This document shows positions 48,228 through 60,615 of a stretch of DNA of 64,000 bases, piece by piece; position 1 is the stretch's first letter; each line of letters opens with the position of its first letter. Origin of the DNA: Galeopsis tetrahit (lineage: Eukaryota > Streptophyta > Magnoliopsida > Lamiales > Lamiaceae). The stretch spans positions 994,501 through 1,058,500 of the forward strand of contig OY776123.1 of assembly GCA_963675135.1 (NCBI GenBank), written 5' to 3'. The position numbers were made by a program, and so were the translations under genes. The notes under the pieces are model-generated. The model worked only from the letters and a program-made list of their open reading frames with translations, had not been told where the DNA came from and made no database searches.

Positions 48228-49721
48228 TAGTAAATATCTAAGATTTACTCTTGATTCTTGCAATTTACTAATTAATATATTTACTCTTAACATACAAGAC
48301 TTTCCCCCGTAAATCCGAAAATTCATCTTAATAATGTCAAAATAAAACTTCTGCCAATGTTATACTACATATTTAGTCGAATATGAACTATCATAGCTAT
48401 TTTAATTTTACGAGTAATAAAGACCAAAATTGAAAAAGGGTCGTAAGTGCATCCAACTGCATAAAAATGTTTGGCACGTATTAAAATGTTAGTACAATAC
48501 ATCTGATATTTTTCTTTAACGTGTAAATGCATCAACTTTCTAATAAAATAAAATTTCCGCAAGTTCAAAACTAGGACACTAACGTATTTAAATGTCGTTT
48601 CAGCTTGCATTGTTCGTGCAAGTAATTCTCTATAGATATGTTTTAGTATTTTACTTGAGAAATTTATTTGTAATATTTATTTTAAATTAAAGGACTGTTT
48701 TTGGATCTGCAAGTTATAAACTTTGCCGCGTGCAGATGACTATTTTTGGAATCGGCCAATTATAACATGTTTTTATTCAATTTCCATGCGTTAAAAATTA
48801 ACATTTAGTTAATCCGATTCATATTAGGATGTTTGAAATAGTTTGTAGAATTTTCATAAAACGGCTAGGACTGAAATTGATAAAGAAGGTACGATAATGC
48901 TCGCATTTTTAATAACTTTAAGAACGAAGTTTAATGCCCTTGTTAAAACAAATGTGAAAGACGATCCGCCAACCAAAAACCTTAATCAGATAAACTAAAA
49001 AGTGAACAATTTTTATGAAAGAATTATACGCATTATTACGACAACCTTTAAGAATTATTATTTACAATCAAGATTAATTGATAACTTAAAAGTGACATAA
49101 CCCTAGGTAAAGTGCAACCCACATTGAACCTCAGACGATCCTCGCTACACTCGAGCTTTCAAAATCCATTTTGAGTTTATAACTTTTATTAAAATTGAGT
49201 GGCTTTCAACCTACATCTGTATTGCCGATATAAATGTTATGTGCACTGTTGGTGCATTTTAATGTAAGTTATTATATATATACACACATGACGGTTGTAA
49301 ACTCATCAAAATTAAGTCCGCGCACAAGCTATAACTATGCACTGCATGAGCACACCTTGCGCCTCTGTTCTGTTAGACGGGCGTTAACGAATGCTTGACT
49401 CGTTTCCTGAAATTTCAAAATTTATTAATTAAAATGTTTCGATCTTGCGATTTGTGAGACCATTCCGTTAGACTGAACTCCAACAGATGAAGAGATCACC
49501 ATGTGCTAATGAGAGTCCAAATGTAATATTAAGAAATAAGGAATTAATGAAGGTAAAATAGTATCTTATCTCAATATATTCATGTACATTATCTTTTTTT
49601 AAGAAAATTATACTTTCACAATCCATCAAAACTGTGCTAACTTTTTTTATTTGTCTATCAATTAAAAGTGCCATTCACTTTATCTACTTTTTTCTTAAAA
49701 TTTGTATTAGTAAAATATATA

Positions 49722-49967
49722 CTCCTCTGTCTCAAAAAGATAGTCCACTTTCCTTTTTCACATAAACAAATGCAAACATTTTTAGCATATAAATTAAAAT
49801 TTGTTCTTATATTCTTGTAATACCCCTATTTAATGATATTGAAATTTGTTCCAACAATCATTAAAAAATGGCATTTTAGGTAAAAATATTGAAATAAAAG
49901 AAAAGTTGACTATAATTTGAGACAAACAAAAAAGGAATAGTGGACTATCTTTTTGAGACGGAGGGAG
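49722..49967. mobile_element. Stowaway MITE in the spacer before SUMO-like C
   Basis: CTCCTCTGTCTCAAAAAGATAG and its mirror CTATCTTTTTGAGACGGAGGGAG are flanked by TA (49720-49721, 49968-49969). It is absent from the matching place in unit 1 (about 40760). Confidence 0.92.
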
Positions 49968-50347
49968 TATATGAACACACTTTTCTTGCACAAATTGAGA
50001 AATAATTATTGTTTTATTCTATTTAATTAAATATCTTTATTAAGTAGTCACATGACTCACACCTATGGCAATCCAACATTTTATAATTCAAATTAAGAAA
50101 AATCATCAAACCCTAAAAAAAATCTATCATCTCAAAATTTAAAATCTAATGATTAGCTAGAGGTGAGTTGTCACTCACTCACTTATTAGTTGTCATTCAC
50201 TTACTTACTTCATTTAAATTGCAGCCAATTCTCCCATTTTAACACACAAAACCCTAGCTTTCTCTCTCTCTCTCTAAAATCACTCCTTGTTTCTCCCTCT
50301 CTCTCTAAAATCCCTCTTTGTTTCTCTCTCTCTTTCTCACACACAAG

Positions 50348-52371
50348 ATGAAGAGAGCTAAGGTAGGTTCAGCTGCAAATGCAATGGTGGTTAAAAAAAT
50401 TAACATTGCCTTCATATCTCAGGTATTTCCCCCTTTTTTAATTGATATATCGTGTTTTAATTATTATTTTTAATCAAAAAAGAGATATATCATTGCAAAA
50501 AAGTGCTCATGAAAAAGAGGGATGTAAGTTTTTTTTTTTTTTTTTTTTTATTTGTGCTTGTTTTGTGTCTTTGTTTATAGCCATTTACAAATGAATTTTG
50601 TGTTCTTAAGTAAAAAAATTATGTCACGATATTAATTTCTATGTTAAATGTTTCAGATCTGAATAGATCTCTCTCTCTTTTTTTTTTTTCAAAAAATGTA
50701 ATGGTAAGTTAATAAAATCGTTGAATATTGTGATTTTTAATTTTCGAATTTAATTTTAACATTTTTGTGTCGGTGATTTTTCTTAATCTGAATATGTGAG
50801 TAAGTTATTAAAATCGTTGAATATTCTTTTATTACGTGGTAATTAAAAGCATTTACAAATATATGCATTAGAAAATATATATATATGTGCTTCAATTTTG
50901 CAATTTGAATTTCGTTTTCCATTTTTGAATGTTAATTTTTTTTTAAAACAACAAAAAAAAAATTTAGATATAAAGGACATTAGAAATGCCCAAAATAGGG
51001 GTACATCGTGAGTGCAAAAAAAACCTGTCAATTTAGACACAAAATACGCCGAATTTCATATCAAGATTCAATTTTTAGGCTTAATTTCAACATTCCTCTC
51101 AATTAAAGGTTTCATTTTATCTCAAATCAAGTTCCACATAAAAAAAAGTCATATAAGATGATTTTTTTTATAAAGAGAGAATTATTTCAAAAAAAAAAAT
51201 GTAAATCTAAAATAATATATACATATATATGTATATTTTTTCGGGGAAATTTCGAAAAAAAAACTCCATTTCTCCAGATTTTTTTTTCTTCTTAATAAAA
51301 TGCAATATTTTGGAAAAAAAAAAAAAAGTGGACCCAAATTTTTCAGAAACAAAAAACAAGTAAAAAAATTATAGATTTCGGTAAAATTCTAAAAAAGAAA
51401 CAAAAAATTCGAAAAAAAGGTAGATTTAAATTTTTAGATTTTATTTCAAAAAATGTACATTTTTGGCAAACCAGATTTGAAAAACTCAGTTACGAGTTTT
51501 TTTTTTTTTTTTTTTTTTATAAATCAAATTTGAAAAACTCAATTATGACTATTTTTTACTTAAAAAAAATGTTGGGCCTTGAATTGAGATAAAAGAATTT
51601 AAATCAAGCCTTTAATTGAAAATAAAGAAGAAATTGAGTTTTGCTTGAATTGAGACACTTATAAAATGAGTACTTATACTGAGACTCAACTTAAAAATTG
51701 AGTCTTGATATGAAATTCTTCCCAGTCTAAACTAATCCGTAATTAAACGAATAATTATATATACACAAAACATGCACATTTTAATGTCAATTAATTATTC
51801 TTCTTTCCGTCAATTTACCCTTAAACTCACTAAAAATAGCTTAAATAAGAGTAATAGTTTTCATCAAAGTCTTATTTAAAGTTCTAAAGTAATTAATTAT
51901 GAGTATAGTAGGAAGTTAATATTTTTCTTCATAATTGTAGGATGGAAGTCGATACTTTTTTGCCATTCATAAGGACACAAAAGTAAGGGTTTTAATCCAA
52001 GCATTTTGTAATAAAAGGCAGGATATGGACTTTACAGAGGCAGTATTCCTCTACGATGGGAAACGCCTTCCTATGGATCAGACCATCAACGAGGTAATTA
52101 ATTCTGTTTCACTTTTCGTATTTTACGTACTTTATTCCATTCTGAACAACACCAATTATATATATTTTGAACAAAACTTGTGCATTTTTACTAGACAATC
52201 TTGCACAAATTTTGATGAATGTTTTAACATATTGTATTATCATTATTAATTAATTAAATGAGTTTATTAATTTGATTTTGTATTATTATTATGAAGGTTG
52301 GATTGAAGGATTATGATGAAATTGATGTAATGTTTACTCAAACCGGCGGGGGAGGCATGTGCATCTATTGA
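50348..52371 (+). CDS. SUMO-like protein C
   Basis: Three exons, 50348-50422, 51941-52093 and 52297-52371; 100 aa. It begins MKRAKVGSAANAMVVKKINI; exon 2 opens DGSRYFFAIHKDTKV and includes VFLYDGKRLPMDQTINE; exon 3 ends QTGG plus GGMCIY. The fold and splice pattern equal SUMO-like B. Relative to B, exon 2 has about seven silent and five amino-acid changes, the latter mostly conservative (Val/Ile, Asp/Asn), while intron 1 has grown from about 0.9 to 1.5 kb and is hard to align. This argues for selection on the protein. Expected activity is conjugation to target lysines after removal of the six-residue tail; this is inferred from the family. Confidence 0.88.
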
Positions 52372-52703
52372 ACAACCATGTTTTTATTATTACATTTGAG
52401 AGTGTTTGTTATTTTTATTTTTATTTAGAGAGTATTTGTTATTTAGATTTTCCCATCATTTGGATTTGATTTGTAATTTTGTTATAGTTAATGGCAATCT
52501 AATGTAGCACAGCGATGAAAAAATATAATATTTTAATGAAACTCGTTTATTCAACAGAATTAAGTGATAAAAATGAAGATTACGAAATTCTCATAAAATA
52601 ATTTAACTTAATTTCTAATACAAATATAGAGCATTTTAAATAATATATTAAAATCACTCCGGGTGTGCAAATTAACGAAGTGTGATTATTTTTTTATGCA
52701 CAA

Positions 52704-53187
52704 AGGGTGAGAATGTGCCAGGGTACCCGAGGGACCTAGGACTCGACCAATTAAAGCTCAGTTTGGCTCGGCTCGTTTAATAAATAAGTTGGGCTCAAGT
52801 TTTTTTAAAAGTCTATTTAGTTAAATAGACCGGACTTGAGCTTTTTTGCAGGCCTTTCAATCTGTCTATTTAATTTAATATAATAAATATCTAATATATA
52901 TATATGGTATTGTACTTAAATATTAAATATAGAAAATATCTTAAATAAAAGTATCTAATATATATAATTCGTGGACTTTTTATGAAATACAAGCAATATA
53001 CTTTTTTTTTTAAATGCATTAATAGGATTAAAAGGCTTTCAGAACAAACCTATTTATTAAAAAGGTCAGGCCAAGTCTTAAAATAAAAGTTTATAACAGA
53101 CCATGGGCTCGGGTACTCTAAAAAATATATAATAGGCCAGACTTATTTTTTGTAAAGCCTACCTGGGTCTGGCCCATTTCCACCCTA
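52704..53187. mobile_element. hAT-like insertion specific to unit 2
   Basis: The left end AGGGTGAGAATGTGCC and inverted right end GGCCCATTTCCACCCTA resemble hAT termini. Unit 1 has the unoccupied sequence TATGCACAACAATG at about 42801-42814. The flanks CACAA and TCACAACA suggest an imperfect target duplication. The interior is A/T-rich with GGCTCGGGTA-like motifs and no transposase. Confidence 0.65.
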
Positions 53188-53349
53188 GTCACAACACAAC
53201 AATGTAAGTATTAATAAACACAAACTTAAACAATAATTAAAAGAAAGGAAAAAAAAAAAACTAAGAGTTGAAGCAAATATATACTGATTATTATTTATTG
53301 ATCTGATGCACAATAGCATAATTTATAATATGTAAATTAAATCTAAAAA

Positions 53350-53640
53350 GGTGCTCGTGCAATAAGTAGGTATTGCTTGTGCCACGGATTTAATTAATAC
53401 CGCTTTCCTTGCCCTGGAGATCGATTTTCCACGCCTCCAACCCTGTACCCGAACCTACATTTTCCCCGTATGTAGGCAAATTAAATATCTCGTTCTCTCT
53501 ACCAACCAAAGACGGGAGCCGCAAATAACGACCAGTGTTAGGTGTGCGTGCGAGACATGCCTCCCGTAATACTTGCATTGCACGACACCTTAATTCGTTT
53601 ACGTAGCAAGTATTTTGAAGCCCAACGACTAATCTTTTCC
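53350..53640 (-). mobile_element. LINE RT scrap heading repeat unit 3
   Basis: This is the third copy of the fragment at 35128-35390 and 43740-43990, reading NTGRYLRLPSLVGRENEIFNL in one frame. It is non-functional. It marks the left edge of unit 3. Confidence 0.78.
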
Positions 53641-53746
53641 ACATTTAGAAAGTTAATTTTATAAATCGCCAATGACTCAAAACGATTTAATTCCAGATCT
53701 ATTTTTGAGATTTTAATTAGGATATTTTTGCCAGCTGCCGCGTGGC

Positions 53747-53787
53747 TTCTGGAAGCTTCTTCACAAGTCCAAAATCTCCTATAAAAG
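53747..53787 (+). promoter_or_regulatory. Heat-shock-element promoter, unit 3
   Basis: TTCTGGAAGCTTC is intact at 53747-53759 and TATAAAAG is at 53780-53787, with the same ~20-bp spacing as in units 1 and 2. The leader CACTACAGCCGTC is retained. The downstream repeat field is shorter than in unit 2. Confidence 0.7.
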
Positions 53788-54066
53788 GGGAGAAAACAGG
53801 AACCCTAAAATCACTACAGCCGTCAAACCCTAGCTAGCTACAAACCCTCAATTCCATAAAATAAATTTATTCCTACAGCCGTCAATTCCATAAAATTCAG
53901 ATCCACACTATATCTCTCCTCTAAATCTTTGTCTTTCTTCTGAAGACAGAAGAAAAACAGCCTGTTCTTGGACTGGATACCAAGATTTATGGAAAAAAAA
54001 TGAAAAATAGTCATTTCAATTCCATGAATCTTTTTTTTTACTTAGAGATGTTTATCTGGGCCCGAC

Positions 54067-54550
54067 TAAACGGGCTGGATCGATTAACCCTGAAAAATGC
54101 AGGGTTAGAATTGATAAATCGTAGGCCCGTTTAAATCCTGGATTTTTTTTTTGCTTGATGCTTTTAATTGCCTTTTCATATTTTTTAAATTAGGTTTTTT
54201 TAGTGGTTTTTTCTAATCGTGTATAGAAGAAGAAAAAAAGTATGTTCTTGGACTGGATACCCAGATTATTTTAAAATTCAGATCCACCACATCTCTCCTC
54301 TACATCTTTGTCTTTCTTCTGCAGACGAATAATTGATATCTTCTGATGTGTAGATTTAAGAAAAAACAGTTTGTTTTTGGACTGGATACGGAGATTTAAG
54401 AAAAAAAAGGGGGAAACAGTCCTTTCAATTCCATGAATTTTTTAATTGATGCTTTTACTTAGAGATGTTTATCTTGGTCGGGCTAAATGGGCCGAACCGA
54501 TTAACCCTGAAAAATGCACGGTTAGGATTGATAGATCGTAGGCCCATTTA
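54067..54550 (+). other. Two small-hairpin copies in unit 3
   Basis: Copy one (54067-54133) pairs TAAACGGGC with GCCCGTTTA, with an inner stem AACCCTG/CAGGGTT. Copy two (54484-54550) pairs TAAATGGGCC with GGCCCATTTA: both arms changed together compared with the other copies, so pairing is kept. The loop region AAAAATG is shared. Confidence 0.6.
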
Positions 54551-55190
54551 AATAACATGCTTGTATTTTTTTGTAATTTAAATTTTGCAGATTGAGAGAT
54601 CAATGATTGCTTCAAAGCTATCAAGGTGAGGAAATTATTTTAATGAAAAATTAATTATTTTAATCAAGAAGAGTGGTATTATTTTTGAATTTCTTCATGT
54701 TTAAAGAAACTGAAATATGAAGAAATATTGTTTTTAAAATAAGGAATAAATAACTTTTTTACGGACTAAATAAAATTTAATGTGTTTTTTTTTTAAAAAA
54801 ATTTAATAAACATTCATCGCAAGGTCACTAAAAATGGGGTTTCTAACCTCCATTTCCTCGATCTATGCACATTCATTTGATCACAAATAATGCCATTTTG
54901 CATCACGGCTAATCTGTATAAGTTTTTGATGCCTTTTTCAAAGTTTGTCCGGTTCGTATATATCACACGAGCGTCTCAGTTGGAATGCGTTTCTTGTTTC
55001 CGGTTGTGTGTAATTACTAAGTACACAGATTTTTTATTTTGAGATTTTGTTAGAATATGATCATTTTCGTATTTGTTTGATGTAGTAGGTTAGTGAAGAT
55101 TTCAATGAACCAAAAAACTTATCATCATAATTTATCATGTTCGTGGTATACCGATTAAGGGAGAGCAAAAGGTTCGTTGTGTGACGGAAA

Positions 55191-55656
55191 GGGAAATAAT
55201 TTTTTTACGTCCCATAATTTTACAACTTTTCCAAAAACGTCCCAAAAAAGTTAAGTTTTCCAATTACGTCCCAAATTTTAGCTAACTTTTTCAATTACGT
55301 CCCAAAGTCGCCGGAAACATCAAAACGACGTCGTATTACGTCATGGTTACGACGTCATTTTGATTTTCCGGCGACTTTGGGATGTAATTGAAAAAGTTAG
55401 CTAAAATTTGGGATGTAATTGGAAAATTTAACTTTTTTGGGACGTTTTTGAAAAAATAGAATAGTTATTGACCTAAAAATATATTTTATTGAAATTGTTT
55501 GATTAATTGATTGTATATGTTTATATACTTTTTTTAAAATTTATATACTTGATATTTATATATTTTTAAAAAAAAATTCTTTGTAATGTAAATCTAAACA
55601 AATAAATTTACTTATATATTATTATCGGTATATCCTCGTCGCCATAAAGGTATATA

Positions 55657-55696
<40 letters not shown>

Positions 55697-56755
55697 TATA
55701 TAAATAAATTAGTAATTATAGTTTTTGGATAATATTAAATAATATGTTATCACATTTATTTATTTTATAATAATTTTAGCCTTTATTTCATTCAATTTTA
55801 GAACATAAAATTATACTGAATTTTGTTAACATATTATATTTATGGTCATTAATATTAGCATAATTTCTTATGGTAATTATTAATTATTAATACTTTTATT
55901 TTTTAAATTTAAATTTAAATCAATTCACAATTCTTAATTAATATGGATATATGAAATTTTATTATCTATTTATTTATTTATTATTACTCATTTTTTGTAA
56001 AGTAAATAATTTTAATATTAATTTATCTTATACAATTAAAAAAATTTATCCTTTATTTCGTTCAATTTTAGAATATAAAATTATACAGAACAAAATTACA
56101 TGATATTTTGTTAAATATTATATTTATGGTCATTAATATTAGCATAATTTCTTATGGTAATTATTAATTTTTATATTTAATTTTTAAAATTTTTTAAAGT
56201 TAAATCGATTCATAATTTTAAAGTTCAATGGTTTCATAATTTTTAATTAATACGGAGTATATGAAATTTTATTATCAATCTATTTATTTATTTATTATTA
56301 TTAATTATTTTTTAAGTAGATGATTATAATTTTAATATTAATTTATCTTATACAATTCAAAATTTTAATATTAGTGTACATTTTAATATATTATATGTGT
56401 ATATAATAATTCAATGAAATATTATACGGAGTATATAATATTGTCATGTTTATTACTGTTAAAATTTTATTAGTTACATATTTTTTTAATTTTTCCAAAA
56501 ATGTCCCAAAAAAGTTAAGTTTTCCAATTACGTCCCAAATGTTAGCTAACTTTTTCAATTACGTCCCAAAGTCGCCGGAAAATCAAAACGACGTCGTAAC
56601 CATAACGTAATACGACGTCGTTTTGATGTTTCCGGCGACTTTGGGACGTAAGTGAAAAAGTTAGCTAAAATTTGGGACGTAATTGAAAAACTTAACTTTT
56701 TTGGGACGTTTTTGAAAAAGTTGTAAAGTTATGGAACGTAAAAAAATTATTTCCC
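55191..56755. mobile_element. Mutator-like foldback element, 1565 bp, 9-bp TSD
   Basis: It begins GGGAAATAATTTTTTTACGTC and ends with the inverted GACGT/AAAAAAATTATTTCCC. The flanks TGACGGAAA at 55182-55190 and 56756-56764 are an exact 9-bp duplication. Each end (about 265 bp) is itself an inverted repeat around CAAAACGACGTCG, and the ~1 kb centre is extremely A/T-rich. It has no transposase. It sits near the apex of the unit 3 foldback repeat. Confidence 0.92.
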
Positions 56756-56764
56756 TGACGGAAA

Positions 56765-59700
56765 TAATGCACGCACGATGAAAACAAGTGCATATATAAT
56801 AGAATTAAAGTTGATTATAATGTTGCAGTTATTTTCTACTTTATTGTATATACAATGAATGTAGAAAATAATAACAAATTTATAGTCACTGTTAATTCTA
56901 ATATTTTCACTTGTTGAATCATTTCCCTTCGTGCATTATATCAGTTACACAATGCAATGCAACCTTTTGTTTTCTCTGAATTGGTTCATCACGAACATGA
57001 TCGAATTATGATGGTACGTTTTCTGGCTCAATGGAATCTTTAGCGACACCTACTATACATCAAAAGCATACGAAAATTAATCGTACTCTACAAAATCTCA
57101 AAATTGGTATAAGTTCCGCGTTTATAGTAGTGAATTATTCTTCGATTTCAAACTGCATTCAGAAACTCGTTCCAGTTGAGAATCTCGTGTGCGATATACG
57201 ACTTGGACATACTTTGAAAAAGGTGTCACAAACTAAAATGGATCAACTTTGATTCAAAATGGATTTTTTAGTGATACAAGTAAATAAATAGTTGGAGGAT
57301 AAGAAACTCGGTGTGAATGTTTACAATTGTTTTTTAAAAAAAGCCTATTTTTTTTTCCGTTCGTAAAAAAATCATGTTCCTTATAGTGCTAACACACGGC
57401 GAATCTTCACAAGATCGCGTACTTCATTAGATGAATGTTTCGCAGTTTTGGGAAGAGTTTTTATTTCCTATTGGATTAACTGCAAAGTAAGTAGTCATAT
57501 TTTGCTTATTTTCAATTCAATCTAAACTTTTAGGTGATTGCAAATAAATTATTAACTTTAATTTGGTGATTTATTTGCAATTATTTAAAAAATTTAGATT
57601 AGATTGCAAATGAGCGTAATGTGGTTATTTAATTTGCAGTTAACCCTTTTATATTTCAGTATTCTTAAACTTGAAATTCAACAAATATGTAAAAGAGAGA
57701 AAAATTAAAGAGGTTTTGAAAATAGTTATACTTTAATAACTTCCTCACCTTGAGAGCTTTGAATGTAGTATCTACAAGTACGCCAATGCAGTTCTATTTC
57801 GATCAAGTAATTAAATGTTTCATCTTGTGTTGTACGATCAAGTAATTAAATGTTTCATCTAGTGTTGTATCATATTTATGGCGTTCGTAGCACATTGTAA
57901 CTCTCGTTTATTGGAGCACCTCTGGTACTCGTTAATAAATTTCCTTTTTTCGTTAAAAAATTGATTTTGTACAAGTTTGGATTTAAAATTGATCCTAAAC
58001 AAATAAACCTAGTAACTGAGTGTTTTTACGCGACAAAATAATAAGTAATCAATACAGATATGGTGAACGACTACGTAGTAAAATACCAAGTGGTTATATA
58101 TAGTAAATATTTAAGATTTACTCTTGATTAATCTTGCAATTTACTCCCTTATATATTTACTCTAACTTCTTGCATTTTGACCCCCTTGCCCTTTTCCTTT
58201 GTAAATCCGCAAATTATGAAATCCGAAATATTATCTTAATTATGTCAAAATAAACTTCTGCCAATGTTATACATATTTAAGATGAATGTATAATAAATAT
58301 TTTTTGAGATCATCATTGAGTTTAAGTGCTTTTATTTTTGAGTAACTCTAGTACTCCAGTAATACAAGTCCTTTTTTTGTTAAAAAAAAAATGGGACTCC
58401 AATTGAGTTTTATGAGTTAATTCGCTATAAGAATAAACAATATTTTTATAAAATTAAAATTTGGAATGCGATTTCAATAAACTAACAAAATAATAAAGTA
58501 ATATGAATGTTAAAACATATAGTAGATATGAACTACGTAGTATATCGTAGCTATTTTATTTTAATTTTACGAGTAAAAAAGACCAAAATTGAAAAAGAGT
58601 CGTAAGTGTATCCGACTGCATAAAAATCTTTGGCACATGTTAAAATGTTAGTACAATAAATCTGACATTTTTCTTTAAGGTGAAAATGCGTCAACTATCT
58701 AATAAAATGAATTTTCCGCAAGTGCAAAACTAGGACACCAACGTATTTAAATGCCGTTTCGGTTTGTATTTTTCGCGCACGTGCTCTATATGTTTTATTT
58801 TACTTGTGAAATGTATTCGCAATATTCATTTTAAATTAAAGGACTATTTTGGATCTGTAAGTTATAAACTTTGCCGCTTGCAAATGACCATTTTTGGAAT
58901 CAGCTAAATAACATATTTTTATTCAATTGCCATGCGTTAAAAATTGAGTAACATTTAGTTACTGTGATTCACATTAGGATGTTTGAAATAGTTTGCAGAC
59001 TTTTCATAAAACGGCTAGGACTGATATTGATAGAGATGGTGCGATAACACTCATTTTTTAATAACTTTAAGAACGAAGTTTAACGCCCTCATTAAAATTG
59101 ACGAATCAAAATATATTTTATATACTTATAATTGAAACGAACTACGGACGTGAAATACGATTCGTTAACCTAAAACTGTAATCAGATAAACTAAAAAGTG
59201 AAATTTTTTAATGAAAGAATTATATGCATTATTACGACAACCTTTAAGAATTTTTTATAATCAAGAATAATTGATAACTTAAAAGTGACAAAACCCTAGG
59301 TGAAGTGCAACCCACGTCGAAGCTCGGACGATCCTCGCTACGCTCGCGCTTTTAAAATCCATTTTGAGTTTATAACTTTTATTAAAATTGAGTGGTGGGT
59401 GATCTATCTGTATTGCCGATATAAATGTTATGTGAACTGTTGGTGCAGTTTAATGTAAGTTATTATATATATATAAATATATACCAATGGTGACTTTAGG
59501 TCCCATATAATAAAAAAAAACTTTAAAAGCTTAAATTTAAAAAAAAAATCATTAATTAAGAGAATCTATTAAAAAAAATTACAGTAAATGCACCAATTTA
59601 AAAATTAATTCATTAACGGATTGTTTTTCTTGTTATGGAAGCAATTTGAAAAGATGAAATCTGTTGCTAGCTAGCAATTAGCTAATTTAGTCTCATGATT

Positions 59701-60412
59701 TGTCTCTCCTACAGTTGTACACATAAACACAAAAGTAATTGTGTGGTGGTCTCCGAATATTTGTAATCACGGGACGGTGGGAGTACATGTTTATTCAGGA
59801 TATATATTATGTAAATTAATTTTGACAATTGTTATAAACTCATCAAAATTAATTTAGTCCGCGACACAAGCTATACCTACGCACTGCATGAGCACGCCTT
59901 GCGCCTTCCGTTCTGTTAGACGTGCGTCAACGAACGCTAGACTCGTTTCCTGAAATTTCAAAATTAATCAAAATATTTTGATATTGCGATTTGTGAGACC
60001 ATTCCGTTAGACTGAACTCCAACGGATGAAGATGGTGATGTGCTAATGAAAGTCTTAAAAGTAAAATTAAGAAATAAGGAATTAATGTATATGAATATAT
60101 TGAGATAAGATACTATTAACTTATCTCAATATATTCATATACATTATCTCATTTTAAGAAAATTATACTCACTCGATCCGTCAAAACTGTGTTCATTTTT
60201 TTTTTTTATCTGTTCATTAAAAGGGTGTCATCCACTTTATCCACTCCATTCACTTTTTTTTTTAAATCTGTATTAAAAAATATGACCACACTTTTCATGC
60301 ACATATTGAGAAATTATTATTGTTTTATTCTATATTAAGTATAGTCACATGACTCACACACACCTATGACAATTTAACTTTTAGTACAATTCAAATTAAG
60401 AAAAATCATCAA
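56765..60412. other. Spacer of repeat unit 3
   Basis: It contains the right arm of the foldback repeat (to about 57330), then the spacer shared with units 1 and 2. A 73-codon frame at 57031-57252 lies in the foldback arm and is not called as a gene. At 60086-60143 there is a perfect 24-bp hairpin with a 10-nt loop. No gene is seen. Confidence 0.65.
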
Positions 60413-60615
60413 ACCCTAAAAATAAATCTATCATCTCAAAATTCAAAATCTAATGATTAGCTAGAGGTGAGTTGTCACTCACTCACTTCATTTAAATTGC
60501 ACCCAAGCCTCCCATTTTAACACACAAAACCCTAGCTTTCTCTCTCTAAAATCACTCATTGTTTCTCCCTCTCTCTCTCTAAAACCACTCATTGTTTCTC
60601 TCTCACCCACACAAG

